A stretch of DNA of 64,000 nt, taken from Cryptomeria japonica (taxonomy: Eukaryota > Streptophyta > Pinopsida > Cupressales > Cupressaceae). The notes below the pieces were generated by a model. It did not search any database, was not told where the DNA came from, and worked only from the letters and a program-made list of their open reading frames with translations. Numbering within the stretch: the first letter of the stretch is position 1; each line of letters starts with the position of its first letter. Made by a program: the position numbers and the translations under genes. Where the stretch lies: contig NC_081407.1 of NCBI RefSeq assembly GCF_030272615.1, positions 101,849,897 to 101,913,896 on the forward strand, read 5' to 3'. Shown here piece after piece: positions 1 to 12,420 of the stretch.

Positions 1-1429
1 TGATACCTAAGGAATTCCATGTTTTAGCTGAACAACTTTGAGTGAGGGCCAGAGGCTTATCATTAAGATATATCCCCCACCAAATAGATCTATCTAGGTA
101 TGAGCAAGTAGAGGAAAAATTGACCGCATCCCTACTACAAAGAAAACACCTCACTTGACTCCAAGCCTTCCATAAAGAAGAAAATATCATCCAGAAAAGT
201 GTTCACCTCAAACCTTCCCTAAATGACATCTAACAAATCCAACTGAGCGCAAGATTTACCCTTCTTTGGTTTGGACAATAGAGTGTTATTTATTATCAGT
301 ACTTTCCATGGTTCATCCCCATTTATGAATTTGTATATCCATTTGGAGACTAATGCAATGGCATGTGCTTTCAAATCTTTTATACCAAGTCCCCCATTTT
401 CCCTTGGAGAACAACACCACTCCCAATTAACACAATGTCTCTTTTTTCCTCCCTTACCATCGCACCATAGGAAATTTCTCATTATTTTCTCTAGTTTTTT
501 AAACTAATAGTTGGCAAATTACCAGGAAGAAGTGTAATAAATAGTATGGGATGTGAGAACTTTTTGAACCACCTGAATTCTACTTGCGAATGAGAGAAGA
601 TGAGTTTGCCATTTAAGATGTTATTTTCAACTTTATTGAATATCCATTCCCACATGTCCTTGATAGATGGAAATGGGGAAAAGGGAATCCCCATATATTT
701 AACCACTCTAGTGGGACCAGACCATCCCCATCCTTTCCTAACCAACCATTCTAATGAAATCTTTGTCCAACAAAGGACTATAAATGAATGAGGTGCAATC
801 TTAGAGCCTGAAGTACTACAAAAAAAATGAGTCTATGTATTACAACATCAAAGTTACTCTCTGTCAATTCAGTAAATAAAGTAGTATCATCTGCAAACTA
901 AGGATTGATCAGAATCATTATTAGGCAGTCTGATACTTTTAACCAGAGGCCCAAGTTCTTTCACCCTGAGGACATAATACAAGGCATCTGTAAGAATGAC
1001 AAATAAAGTCGGTGCAATTGGACATCCTTGTCTGATTGATCTTTGAAGTTCAATAGGCTCTGACAATATCCCATTGACCTATATAATTGTAGAGGCATCA
1101 TTTAATAGGATCTTAATCCACTTGCAAAAATTGGATGTGAATCCCAAAGTTTCCAACATACCTAAAATAAAAGACCATTCAATCTTATCATAGGCCTTTT
1201 CAAAATCTAGTAGAATCATTGCCACATTTTGTGAGTCATACTTAGCCCAATGCAAGGCCTCACAACTGGTAATCAGATTTTCCAAAATATATCTACCTTT
1301 GACGAACCCGATTTGAGTGGTAGTGATAATCTTGCCCAAGATCCGAGTAAGCCTCCTAGACAGAGTTTTGGCTAAAATCTTGTAAGAGAGATTTAAAAGG
1401 GTTGACTGACAAAATTATAAATATTTGTG

Positions 1430-1466
<37 letters not shown>

Positions 1467-2520
1467 CCAAGGCTACTTTTTGAGATAGTTCAACATTGCA
1501 AGGATTGTCTTGGATCTCCGCCTCACATAACTGAAGGTTGTCAGATAAAGTTATCTCTTTCCACCTATAATCCTTGGATTTCTTTTGTCCTATGGTTTGT
1601 AGCAGCACCTGCCAACTATTGACATTCTCATTCCATTTGTCCACACTAGAGTTCAACTTTCTATTACTCTTGTTAAACAACCTAACAATCTTTACTGTAC
1701 TCAACACATCCGTGTCTTTTAACAGACTGGAGTTAAGAAAGAATTTGTCTTTAGCAATTCCTTGTTCCTCAAAGGGGTCTCTAAGCCTAATATGTGAAAT
1801 GATAGGGTGGTGGTTTGATAGTGTGGTTAGATAAACTATCACTGGGCTGCTATTCTTGCCAAGGTCAAAGGAGAAGTCCTCTTTGTTAACATAGAATCTG
1901 TCCAGCCTACAATAGATCCTAGGTTTTCCTCTCTGATAGTTGCACCAAGTATACCAAATTTTGGTGTTTTCCTTCTTATTGCAGAACAAGGGATCAAAAT
2001 ATTTCTTCCGGCTTTTCATTCTCTCCTAATGTAATTTCTCCATTCCTTTCCATTCCATAGGGATACCTCCACTTTTATCTTCACGAGCTTCAATCATATT
2101 AAAGTCACCCCCAACAATCCAAGGTATATCCGGAAATGCAGTGATCCAATCCCACATTTCAGTTCTCTCTCTGTAGTCATTTGAGGCATAGACAAAACAA
2201 ATTCCAAATCTGACTCCATTCTATTCTAAGGAAACCTAGACTACTCTCTTACATGGCGAGTATCCTTGGTTCACTATGTGCTCCTTCCATTTGGGGTTAA
2301 TAAGTATCCCAACACCTCCTCTACCTCTATCATTCTTTGAGAAAACTTTGACAGAGTCTTTCCATATAAATTTTAGGTTGACTTCCACGCTAAACTTGAC
2401 AGCCTTGAGTTCTTGAAACATAATAAAGTCTGTGTTCGTATGCTGTTTGACAAACTTCCTGATAATCTGCTTCTCGTCTGGAGATTCTAGACCCCTAATG
2501 TTCCAAGAGATGCACTTCAT
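1..2520 (-). pseudogene. LINE A ORF2: endonuclease and reverse transcriptase, broken
   Basis: The frame opens at 2520 with MKCISWNIRGL, the classic start of the LINE endonuclease (EEP family). The endonuclease continues at 2019-1393, where the late motif normally read as S-D-H appears as SNHHPI (near 1801-1820), losing a catalytic Asp. RT begins again near 1410 and shows GRYILENLI and LLDFEKAYD (1339-1079), then the catalytic FADD at 886-897. Fragments at 745-491 and 482-219 match the post-RT region of LINE B (RNFLW, GGLGIKDL, GDEPWKVL). It is non-functional because of stops, frameshifts and the missing RT N-terminus. Confidence 0.85.
1431..1465. repeat. (TA)n microsatellite at the deletion junction of LINE A
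   Basis: About 35 bp of alternating TA lies exactly where LINE A jumps from the endonuclease linker to the middle of the RT palm. The corresponding coding segment, present in LINE B at about 4707-5110, is absent. Confidence 0.9.
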
Positions 2521-4511
2521 CTTTACAAGGTGTATTATTTTTATTCTTTGGATGCCTTAAACTTGTTAAAGCATCTTGGGAGATCTTTCTTCTCCTCATT
2601 ATTCCTTCTATTATTAGAACCCCTATTTTTGGATCCCAAAGGTCTACCTCTTCTTCTTCTAGGAAGTGCCTCAGAGTTCTCATTATCTATTGTCTATTCT
2701 CCTTCTTCTCCTGTGCACTCCTCAACCTGATCCTCATCCTCAACCTCAGATGCCTTCCTCTTGTCCCCCTGACTGGGGATCCCCAGGGTCTTAGAGCAAG
2801 GATCGAATGTCTTCAACCTATATGGAGGGTCTAAATTAACTACATCACTAGTTAGGGAGTTAGCTTCACCAGCCTTAGGGTCAGCAACAATGACCTCGAT
2901 CACACAGTTATCCTCTAATTCAACAAACTTCTTTGGGGGAATGACAAAGATCGTGTCAGGGGTGGGTTCAGTAAGGGAGGAAGGATCTATCTCGGAGGCA
3001 TTTGGTGAGTCAATCTCAAAGAGAAATTTTGGTCAGTCAATCTCAAAGGAGACATCCATGTCTGCTGAACTTCTATGGGGAGCTTTAATCATCACCCTAG
3101 ACTGACTCCCTCCCCTACTCAACTCACCATTCACACCATCTCTATCTACAGGATTATGATTTCCTTATTTAAGCTAGAGGCTAAATTAGAGAATTTCAAC
3201 TCTGGTGGGGCCTCATGCACATCGTCATCCATAGGCAATATTAAATTTCTATCCATAGTCATTTTGTTAGTCACATAATTTGAATTATTAGGTACATTTG
3301 CCATAATTTTTTCTAGGGCTAACTGTTGAGCATTTTTCCTCCTTTTCTTAGGATTTTTCCCCACAATCTGAAACTCATCCTACGAATTTTCAATCATCTA
3401 TTTTAGAGCATCTAAAATTGCAGAATGAGGGGTGGGGACAACTCCAGAATTACCTGAATTGAAAATTTTATCAGCTTCCTGGGGTTTTGAGTTTTCTCGA
3501 GTTAAAAGATTATTAATTTTTTTACTAATGGCATTAAGGTTTTCCATGTTCAGGATATGCTTCGCATGAACAGGTTGCGGGTTATTGGATTGACTTCGGG
3601 GTCTATCCAAACCATTGAACTTATTAATAATCAGGCAATTCTTACGAATATGTCCCTCTTTCCTATAGAGAAAGCACGCATTCACCCCACTAAGGACTTC
3701 AATAGGGCATGTAACAATTTCAAATTCAAGGTTAATGTTAACCATTTTGGGGAAGTCACATCTAGGGTTGATTGAAATCAATACCCTATCATCCAGATGC
3801 GAAATAAGTGAGGTCGAATTATCCACCCGAATAGCCTTTCCTATCGGTTCAATGATTTGAGGTATAAATCTCCACAACAAGGGAGGCACATTTCGAATTA
3901 AAACCCATCTAGGGCATGAGAGTGCAAGTATTTCCTCATTAACCACTTCTCGCGACCATTCGAGGGCACAAAATGTGCATTTTCTGACAGTCCAGTATTG
4001 TTTATTAAGTATCTCTTTTTTGAATTTTATGATCCTTAAAAAAAATTACAAACAACCCTTTTTGAATGAGCCTACAAAATGAGACCAGATAACCTAATTT
4101 AATATTCCAAACATTTCTAATCCAATCATCCAAAAATTTACGTGTAGGACATTTATCTATGTCTACAGTTGCAAACAAAATTGTTGTATCTTTAAGCCTA
4201 TTCTTTTCCATATTAATTTCTTTACACATTAAATCATTAGGGGAAATGGAGATGAAATCCCGAGCAGAGTGAGGGTCCTTACCTTCTCCACAGGGGATGC
4301 CATTAAAGTTTTTAACAAACCTCGCACCTTCGTCAACAGAGAGAGAGGAGAGAGTAACTGCATCCTTGAACGTCTTGGGTTTAAAAGTTGATTCCTCACT
4401 AGGTTTTCTGGTGCCTCCAGAAGAGCTCTCCATTGAATAGCATTTACTGCTCGCATAGAGAAAGGAAAGACGATGATAGAGAAGGACGCGAGGAGTTAAA
4501 CCTGCACACAA
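2500..4511 (-). pseudogene. LINE A ORF1 (gag-like, DUF4283 plus zinc knuckle), broken
   Basis: The first ATG-led frame (4511-4005) and the next (3946-3398) are in different frames but join into one DUF4283-like nucleic-acid-binding domain, recognisable by the CPRWVLIRNVPPLLW segment. It is followed by a CCHC knuckle at about 3660. In the knuckle the second Cys is Tyr (CFLYRKEGHIRKNC), so zinc binding is probably lost. The remainder (3364-3146, 2903-2694, 2683-2495) is a charged, low-complexity linker as is usual in plant LINE ORF1. In an active element this protein packages the LINE RNA. The domain assignment rests on motif recognition, not on a search. Confidence 0.7.
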
Positions 4512-4689
4512 ACTGAGGTATCCACTTACCTACGTGGAGGAGAACCAACGTACTCCCCCACATCAATGCCTATGGTCCTACAACCCAGAGTCCAAACCCT
4601 AGGTCTAGTCGGAGTTGCAGAGCGCCCACACCATATTGTTTATGCTCTTTCCAATTTGGTTATTTTTAAAAATGTTCACACAGTGTAGA

Positions 4690-7600
4690 GAGAAAATTGA
4701 TAGGATTTGGATAGAGAACAAGTAGAGGATCTGGAGGATATCAAGGAAGCATTCTTTCAATTCTACAAAGGTCTCTTCACATCTGAAGATTCCACTAATT
4801 CCCAAGAGGCAAGAGAAAAATGCAGAAGGATTATCCCCTCCAAGATTTCAATGGAGGATACGCAGGCATTAAGGGGGCCCATCACTATGCAAGAACTAAA
4901 AGGTGCCATTAAAAGTCTGAATAATGATAAATCCTCAAACCCAGATGGTCTGACGGTAGAGTTCTAAAAAGCTAATGAGGATTGGGTTTGTTAAGACTTG
5001 TATGAGCTTTACTATGAGGCATTTGATACTGCTTCCTTAGGGGAATGAATTAATAGTGGGATTATCAAATTACTTCCCAAAGATGGAGACAAGTCTCTTA
5101 TCAAGTACTAGAGACCGATAACACTTCTTAATGTATCCTACAAAATATTGGCTAAGACTCTTGCGATCAGATTGGAGAATTTACTTCCTAAGTTCATTTG
5201 CTCCACGCAAACATGTTGTATCAAAGGAAGATATATCCTTGAAAATCTAATTACCAGCTGGGAAGCCATGGAATGGGTGAAGACTTCAGGACAGAATGTG
5301 GCCATGTTTCTCCTAGACTTCGAGAAAGCATATGACAGGGTAGAATGGGGATTCATTCTAATGTTGTTAGAAGCATTTGGTTTTCCAATAGAATTTTGCA
5401 AATGGGTGATGGTTCTCCTCAAAGATGCTTTGGCCCAAGTGGAAGTTAATAGTTCCCTATCACAGGATATTACTCAGGGTAGATCTATTAGGCAGGGTTG
5501 TCCCCTAGCCCCTACACTATTCATTATTGCAGCTGATGCTTTGCTTTACATTCTAAGGGACTCTACCATCTCTCCTAATATTCAGGGGATCAAACTTCTG
5601 AATGGTGAGGATCTGATCAATGCTCCATTTGTTGATGACACGACACTCTTTATAGAGATTAGTAAACAGAATATGGAGGCCTTGGAAGGAAAAATCAAAT
5701 TCCTAGGAGAAATATCTGGTGCTAAAATCTCTCAGAGAAAATCTACCATGCTTGGGTGGGAGGAGCGGCCTCCTGAGTGGCTAAAATAGTTTGGGATCCA
5801 ATGGGGAGGGCCCAATAAAATAGTCAGATACCTGGGAACTCCGTTTACCATATCTCCATCCCTCAAAGAGATGCGGCATTGGGTTAGAAGCAAGATAGAC
5901 AAAAAGCTTAACAAATGGGACAATAGGTATCTCTCGCTCGTCAGGAGAGTGTAGGTGTGTCAAAAAATTCTCTCCTCATACAACATTTACTACTCCTCGA
6001 TATGGATGTTCCCCAATTACCGAATCCTAGAGATACAAAAAACCATTAGGAACTTCCTTTGGTCTAATGGAAAAGGTAACAAAAGGATGCATTATGTGAA
6101 ATGGGAATGGTGTCATAAGGATAAGATTCTGGGAGGGCTAGGACTAAAAGATTTAAGAATCCAAGGGGTTTCTCTTGCAACAAAATGGATCTTCTAGGCA
6201 TTAGATGGTAATGAACCTTGGAAGGTTCTGATTAGGAATAACATATTGAGGGTTGTACCAAAAAAGGCCAAATCTTGGAAATCCCTACCTTTTTGTGACC
6301 TTGTGGTTCGAGACTTTGTGGTCTCAGTACAGGGCTCAAATGTCTTCAAGTATATCTATAAGGCTTGGGAGAGTATTAAGCCTTTCATCAGCAATACTAG
6401 AGTCAGTAGCAATGAGCTAGTCCATGGAGGTAGATCCATTTGGTGGAACCTCTTGCACTCCTCCAAACCATTGGCACTTACGCAGGGGTGCTCTGCTAAA
6501 GCATGGGCGACAAAAGGCATTTGCTACTTTAAAGACATTATTGAGGATGACAAGATGCTTGACTGGGATACCCTCAGAGTTAGATTTAACCTTCAAGTGT
6601 GCCATAAACGGACTTATAACATGTTGGAAAAAGCTTGCGAGAAACTTTATTTGCCCAAAAAGTGGAAGAATGATATTGACAGTTGTAAGGAACTTTTGTG
6701 GAATAATACCATCTTTGTATCTAATATTAAAGCTAGCATTATATATAAGACTCTAACATATGATGAAGCAATAATTTTTCATGTTAATAAATTATGGTTT
6801 GCAGATTTTTCAGTTAAACAATGGCAAAAGGTGTTTACAAGACTATGGTGTAGTCCTGTTGTTCCCAAAGAAAAGTGTTTTAAATGGCTTATGATTATTA
6901 ACAGGTTGCCCCTCAGAAAAGAACATAACAGCTGTGATGTTTACAATATTTGCAGGGTTCCTGAATCAGTTAGACATTTTTTTTTTGAATGTAGCATTGC
7001 TACAGAAATCTGGTTACTATTTGGTACCGCTATTCCTAATCTATTTACTGTGCTTGATGTTATAATTGGGTATATTAAGGGTATAAAAAAAGACACTAAC
7101 CTCTTTTGGAATGTTCTTACTTCTGAAATTTTATGGTACATTTGGAAAATCAGAAATGAGGATAAGATCAGGGCATAGGTAGGGCCCATACTGAGCCTTT
7201 TCGTGGACTCACCCTTCACCGAATTCTCTTGCAGGTATCAGTGACAATGAATATTGAAAAGAAAAAATTCTTCTAGTCCATAAAGGATGGAAACACAAGG
7301 ATGTATCTCCACGAGATGGAGAATGGTTATAAATGGAAGCAGGCAATAAGAGGGAAACAAGATGTTGACCTAGCACTGGAGTCCCTGGGAGGAGAGGTTG
7401 CCAAAGCTAGAAATCCTGTTAAAGATCAGCTCTAGCTGCTCACAAAATTACTTGATAGAAAGTAAGCTATGTGGATGGAGGGCCCCAGGGGATGGACTAC
7501 GTGGGTAGATGCATCGCAAGAGTAGATATTGTGTTGATATTCGGCTAGCAATTTTGAGAATAGTGGTTTTTTGTATAAAAACATCATAGTTTCATGTACT

Positions 7601-7740
7601 AGAATTGTATTCCTCCATGTATATATCTCAGTAGACAATCTGTTTACAGTTTTGTAAATCTGGACCTGTGGTTGAAGTAGACAATCGGGTCACTCCTTTT
7701 GTAACAGTGTTTATTTCCTTACATGCAATAAAAAAAAAAT
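4690..7740 (+). mobile_element. LINE B: 5'-truncated L1-type LINE with poly(A) tail
   Basis: This plus-strand copy begins inside ORF2, just before the RT domain. It runs through RT, the zinc-binding zf-RVT region and a 3' untranslated region of about 550 bp, and ends in AATAAA plus an A-run at 7729-7739. Lack of ORF1 and endonuclease is the usual 5' truncation from incomplete target-primed reverse transcription. It lies head to head with LINE A with only about 70 bp between. Because the two overlap in content and differ in sequence, they are not a twin-priming inversion. Confidence 0.88.
4707..7178 (+). pseudogene. LINE B ORF2 remnant: reverse transcriptase and zf-RVT
   Basis: 4707-4967 covers the region just upstream of the RT palm. 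The RT core is at 5148-5789, with GRYILENLI, LLDFEKAYD, QGCPLAPTLF and the catalytic FVDD at 5628-5639. 5955-6197 and 6246-7178 carry the post-RT region, ending in a Cys/His-containing zf-RVT stretch (VPKEKCFKW, then RHFFFEC). Stops occur at about 4965, 4993, 5045, 5111, 5788 and 6195. At least two (5111, 5788) lie where relatives have Trp (TGG to TAG). The catalytic motif is retained but the protein could not be made. Confidence 0.9.
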
Positions 7741-8203
7741 TATTATTTTGTGAAGATATTCAAAATATAACAAGTGCCACGTAGTGGCGAGTACTTGTCA
7801 TTTTAATATTGTAATATAATTAATAAATGTAACTATTATTATCTAAATAAGTAACAATGATCCTTTGAATTAGTTTATTATTAGTTTATTCCTAAATTGT
7901 AAGATTATTGTTATATGATTTAGAAATAGAAGAATTCATTGTGATTTGAATTATAATTGTAACGTTGAATTATGTACATTGTAGATTAAAATTAAATGTA
8001 TCATAATTTGATTTTAATTTTGATTTTTGAAAATGAGATTGCATTAGAAATAGTAAGACATGTTGTACAATATTATCTAATTTTATTCCACTTATAGTTG
8101 ATAGAGTATTGAATTACATGAGAATAACCATAACAAAACTAAAATAAATAATTTTAATATCATAATAACTAAAATATTGTTATTGTGAATATTATATTAT
8201 TAT
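7741..8203. other. AT-rich spacer without a recognisable gene
   Basis: About 460 bp of AT-rich sequence lies between the LINE B tail and a copia LTR. I see no coding signal and no repeat of note. ATTAT immediately left of the LTR (8199-8203) is a candidate target-site duplication, but no partner copy was found. Confidence 0.6.
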
Positions 8204-8650
8204 TGTGAGATTTTTCCAAGATCAAGAGCTCAATGAAAAGTACAATAGATGATAGGAATAAACTGTATTCTATCAAGATGAAAATACTGATCAATTGGAT
8301 CATGAAGCGTTACATACAATGAATATGAGCCATCTTATATAGGCAAGGCTATATGGATATGTGAGCACACAAACATGACATGTGGCTCAATAAGAAACAA
8401 GGGTAGGTAGGAAATAGGTGTGGTAGGTAGGAGAAATAGTATAGTATTCGACATGAGGTGGATCACCCACTGAAGGTGGAATGTAACAACAAGATAAGAC
8501 CACAAAAGGTGGAATTTCTCTTACACACACTATCCCAATGTGGCACAAACACCCAAGTGTCTCATACCCAAACTACTATGAAATGCATGTAACTAAGTAA
8601 ACTTAAGTAAGGTGTAATAATTCCAACATGAATAAATAATTACACCAACA
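8204..8650 (-). repeat. Copia-type LTR (3' LTR of a minus-strand element)
   Basis: On the minus strand the segment starts TGTTGGTGTAATTATT and ends AAAAATCTCACA, giving the TG...CA termini of an LTR, 447 bp long. A short G-run (GTGGGGG) directly precedes it as a polypurine tract. A TATA-like ATATAAG lies near 8340. Next to it (8651-9100) is non-coding sequence and then copia gag and protease, in the same orientation. I found no 5' partner. Confidence 0.7.
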
Positions 8651-9139
8651 CCCCCACTAAAGTGCAACTTAGGGGAATGCACTTAAGTCTAAAATGCAAT
8701 TAAGCAATGCAAGATGGTTCTCAGCTATGAGGCCATGTTAGGTACCCATGTACAAATACAAATGCACTCAAACCAATGCAATGAAATCTCTCATAAAGCG
8801 AGGAAAGAGAGAAAAACCAAATGGGAAAAAACCCTCCCCCAAAAGAGAGATTGAAACAACATACAAAGAACTCTCATAGAAGAATGTGAGGAACAAAAAC
8901 CCATGTGAGGAAAAAGTCCCCCCCATATGAGAGAAGAAGAGAAGCTAGGTAGCCCCCCTCAATGTAGAATCTACACCAATGGTAGAAGGTGGAAGATGAA
9001 TGAAGAAATTTCTCCATGAACGTCGAACAATATTCCTCCCCTTAGGAAGAAACAAAACCATAGGTGTATCCATGAAGTCTCCCCAATCATGAAGGGAAGA
9101 TGGAGGAAAAATACTCATGATGAATGGAATATCTAAAAA

Positions 9140-9820
9140 CTACTCAAGTGTCCCCATGTCGATGCTAAAGGATACCCCCTCCAAAGGTGGTAAACTACTC
9201 CATGCTGCTGAAAAAGGAACTCCAAGATATAGTGGAGATGAATGTAGAACAATATCCAAAGACTCATATGTCTCCTCAAAGAATAAAGAGACCTCCTCCA
9301 ATTGTTGTACAAAAGTATCACCAATCATGTCAACCTCTAAAGAATGACCATATAGAGAATGCACAAGAGGGTCAGAGTGTTCCCTCGCAACAACTAAAGA
9401 AGGATCATCTTCATCAAAGAGAATATGAATGTCACCAATGATGTCTCCCAAATCTGCAATGTAGGACTCCATAAACAAATCTGCAATGTAGGACTCCATA
9501 AACAAACCTGCAATGTCTGTCAAGTAGTCATCCCAATGAACTGAAGCTAGAAGACATGAAATATCCTATTGCATTGAATCACAAGAAGGAAAAACTGTCG
9601 CACTAGCTACATCATCAGGTGAAACAGGTGAAGTGATATCAATAGGAGGAGATGAAATGCAAGGCTCAATAACGGGGTCACATGTGAGAACACCCAAGCT
9701 CAAGTGCCCAAAGTTCTCCTCAATATCTGAATCATCAACATAGGAAGAATCAACCTCATCAATAGGACCAAAATATGAAAAAGAGTACAACCAAGATGCA
9801 TGATCAACCACCAGTCGCAA
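9140..9820 (-). pseudogene. Acidic frame downstream of the copia protease
   Basis: Two frames (9820-9566 and 9523-9140) encode an Asp/Glu/Ser-rich protein with a direct repeat of a 10-residue unit (LFMESYIADL, twice, 9440-9510). It is not an integrase or RT. It may be the variable linker that lies between integrase and RT in some copia families, or unrelated sequence. Function unknown. Confidence 0.4.
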
Positions 9821-10028
9821 TGATAGCTCTAGTCTCCAAGTCTCTAATGATAATTGAATCAGGTGTGAACTCCACAGTTTTCCTAGTTACCCCATGTGTG
9901 ATTTGATAGATGGAAAGAAGATTGTTTGTCAAATGGGGTACACACAACACATCCTTGAAGGAGTTATCCCCAATGGTAATAGATCATTTCCCAATCACAT
10001 CCATGTATGTATGATTTCCCATCAAAAT

Positions 10029-10870
10029 CTATGGCATGTGGCATGACTCAAATGAAGAGAACATAGATTGCGAAGATGCCATATGATGAGAAGCCACTGA
10101 ATCTAGAAGCCATTTCCCTAAATCATAACTTGTAGTAGCACAAAGAGCTTGTCCCTTTTCTTTATCTTTCCCAAAAGAGTGATCCTTTCCTTTACCCTTA
10201 TCCTTGGAAGAAGAAGCTGATGTAGACATTCTAGAAGGTAGGTTGATTTTGTTCTTCTCAAGAAGATTCTTCAACTCATCAATATCCTTCTTGTAACAAT
10301 GTTGTTAATCATGTCTTGACTTCTTGCAATATGCACAAAAAAATTGTTCTTATAATATTTCCTCTTAGGTGAGTCACCTTGTTGTGAAGAGGATGATTGT
10401 GCTCCATCTTGTTGCGGTTTTGACCTAGATTGCTTTTGATTCTTGCATTTTCCTTGATTGCTTTCATTCCCTTTGTTAGCCACCAAAGCTTGTGACTTTG
10501 AAGATTTGAGAATCCCCATTTCAGTCAACTTATATTGCTCAAGTATCAACATCTTCGTGAATGCATCAAATGAGGAAGAAGTATATGAGGAACCTTGAGC
10601 TAACCTATGGGTGTGAAAGCTAGATACAAAGGCTGCATACTCTGAAGGAAGCTTGTCCAACAAGTTATAAACCAATTGAGCATCCTTTTTGTCGATTCCA
10701 CAATCCTTTAGCTTTGCTCTTAGCTCAATTGCTTTTGTGACATAATCTTCGATTGTATCAAAATCCTTGGGATCCAAAGTTGTGAGTTCATTATCAATCT
10801 TGTAGCCCTTAATATCATCAACTTGACCATACAATTTCTCATAAATATCCCAAGCATTTTAAATTTTAGT
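10029..10870 (-). pseudogene. Copia gag (UBN2 type) and protease remnant
   Basis: 10834-10271 reads as copia gag of the UBN2 type. It has the LTTLDPKDFDTIEDYV and LLDKLPSEYAAFVSSF blocks, then a basic, glutamine-rich tail and a damaged zinc knuckle near 10330. 10274-10029 carries the aspartic protease start, WLLDSVASHHM. The catalytic D-S-G is D-S-V here, which should inactivate the protease. Gag would form the particle and the protease would mature it. A stop at about 10860 separates a further N-terminal stretch. Confidence 0.8.
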
Positions 10871-11389
10871 ACACTTAAATTTTTTATGATTAAGATAGGC
10901 TCTAGGAGAATAAGAGAGATCTAGATAGATGGAAACACCAATATTTTGATTTTTCCCCACTTGCGCTAGAGTATGTAAATGAGAAAAAGATGGGACCATC
11001 TTGCTCTTCAATTATTGCTCTCCATTAGAGAGATCATTGATAGGAGTATTATCTTTTTCTTCATTCCCATTAGATACCCTAGGAGAGGTACAAGTATTAG
11101 GTTTTTCATTATCATTTCTAGGATTGGGATCTACAAAAGCTTTTGGATGATCTATGTATGAAATACATTTTCCTAAAAACATCACCATAATACAATGTAC
11201 ATGATATAAAAGCTTTGAGATCAAATTGATTGAAATGAAGGAATTTTGAAAGTCTACAAACACAATATGTCCAAGTGTTATGAATGAAAGGAAGTAACAT
11301 GAAGTGAAAGAAGCAATTATGCAACACATGATTATAATAAATGTACGTAAAAAGCAATGTAATCATATGTGAAATAGCAACTAAATCAT

Positions 11390-12420
11390 ATCAATTAATT
11401 CCCATGATAAACATTTAAATTTAGATCTAAGGAAATTAATGAAAATAAATTAGGGTTTTGTAAATAAATCCTCTTAATTTATGTAATTTGATTTTTATTT
11501 TTTTTTATTTTTTAGATTTAAATTATGGAAAATATAAAATGAAATTTGAAAATGAGAATTCAAAATTTGAAAGTTGAAACTTTCAAAATAAGCAAATAAT
11601 CAAAATTTTAGAAAAATGATTATTCAATTAAATAAGCAAATTGATTTGTGAATTTGAAAAGATAAATTGTGCAAATTTATGCAACCCACTAGGAAATTTA
11701 AATTTAAAAAATAGGGCTTTGTGAAAATAAACTCTTAATTTTAAAATTAGATGTAATGTTGAAGTTTGAGAATTGAAACAATTAATTTAAATTTAAAATT
11801 ACGCCTCTTTTAATTAACCACTTAATTTTAAAATTTAAATTTGAAATTATCCACAAAAAATTTAAATTTAAAATTAAGGTCTTGTAAAAAGAACCTCTAA
11901 ATTTAAAATTTAAAATTAGATCCAAGGTAGAAATTTTAAAAATTGAAATAATTAATGCAAAATTGGAAAATGCATAAAATTAATTTAAATTTAAAAATTA
12001 GGGTTTTTTAATTTAACCACTTAATAAATTTGAAATTAGATCAAAGATTGTAATTTTGAATTTGAAACAAATTTCAAGTGGGAAATTCAAAATTAACCCA
12101 CAAGCTAAATTTTAAATTTAAAAACTAGGTTTTTTTTAAATCAACAACTTAATTTTAAAATTTAATTAGAAAATTAAACTTGCAAATGAAATTTTGAATT
12201 TGGAAATTTGGAAAACACTCAGATCTGAAATAATTTATCCAACTTAAGCAATTAACAAGCTCAATTTTGAATTTAAAAATTAGGGTTTTATTGAATTTAA
12301 CCTCTAAATTTTTTAATTTTGCAAAGAAATCAATCTAGTAAATGAAAACTTGGATTTTAAATTGCATACAGACTCAAATTTGAGAAAAAAACAGAATTAA
12401 AGGTGTAAGGGCTTAGGATA
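11390..12420. repeat. Degenerate AT-rich tandem tract (AAATTTAAATTT blocks)
   Basis: A block pairing a TTTAAATTTAAAA core with TTAGGGTTTT or TAGGTTTTTT, then TTTAACCACTTAATTTT, recurs at about 11690, 11800, 11865, 11985, 12115 and 12265, spaced roughly 70 to 150 bp. It has no coding capacity. Its position between a copia gag and a gypsy LTR gives no clear owner. Confidence 0.6.

Larger units (their letters stand above)
1..4620 (-). mobile_element. LINE A: L1-type non-LTR retrotransposon, degenerate, 3' end beyond the window
   Basis: Reading on the minus strand from about 4620 to base 1 gives the order of a plant L1-type LINE: a gag-like ORF1, an apurinic-type endonuclease, a reverse transcriptase and the RT C-terminal region. 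Frameshifts and stops break every frame. The 5' limit is approximate: a C-rich leader is visible to about 4620. The 3' end and poly(A) lie outside the window. RT identity to LINE B is roughly two thirds by eye, so the two are separate insertions of one clade. A stretch of about 400 bp between endonuclease and RT is missing and replaced by a TA microsatellite. Confidence 0.85.
8651..11330 (-). mobile_element. Truncated Ty1/copia element, internal region
   Basis: Minus-strand order: gag N-terminal remnant (about 11330-10850), gag core (10834-10271), protease (10274-10029), an acidic frame (9820-9140), then a non-coding stretch to the LTR at 8650. Integrase, RT and RNase H are missing, so it is a deletion derivative or a non-autonomous member. 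No 5' LTR or tRNA primer site was found to the right, where an AT-rich tract and a gypsy-type LTR follow. Confidence 0.75.

Noticed and set aside
1-7740. LINE A and LINE B as one twin-primed (5'-inverted) insertion
   Set aside because: Both copies contain the RT core and post-RT region, and they differ substantially in sequence. A twin-primed copy would have complementary, not overlapping, parts.
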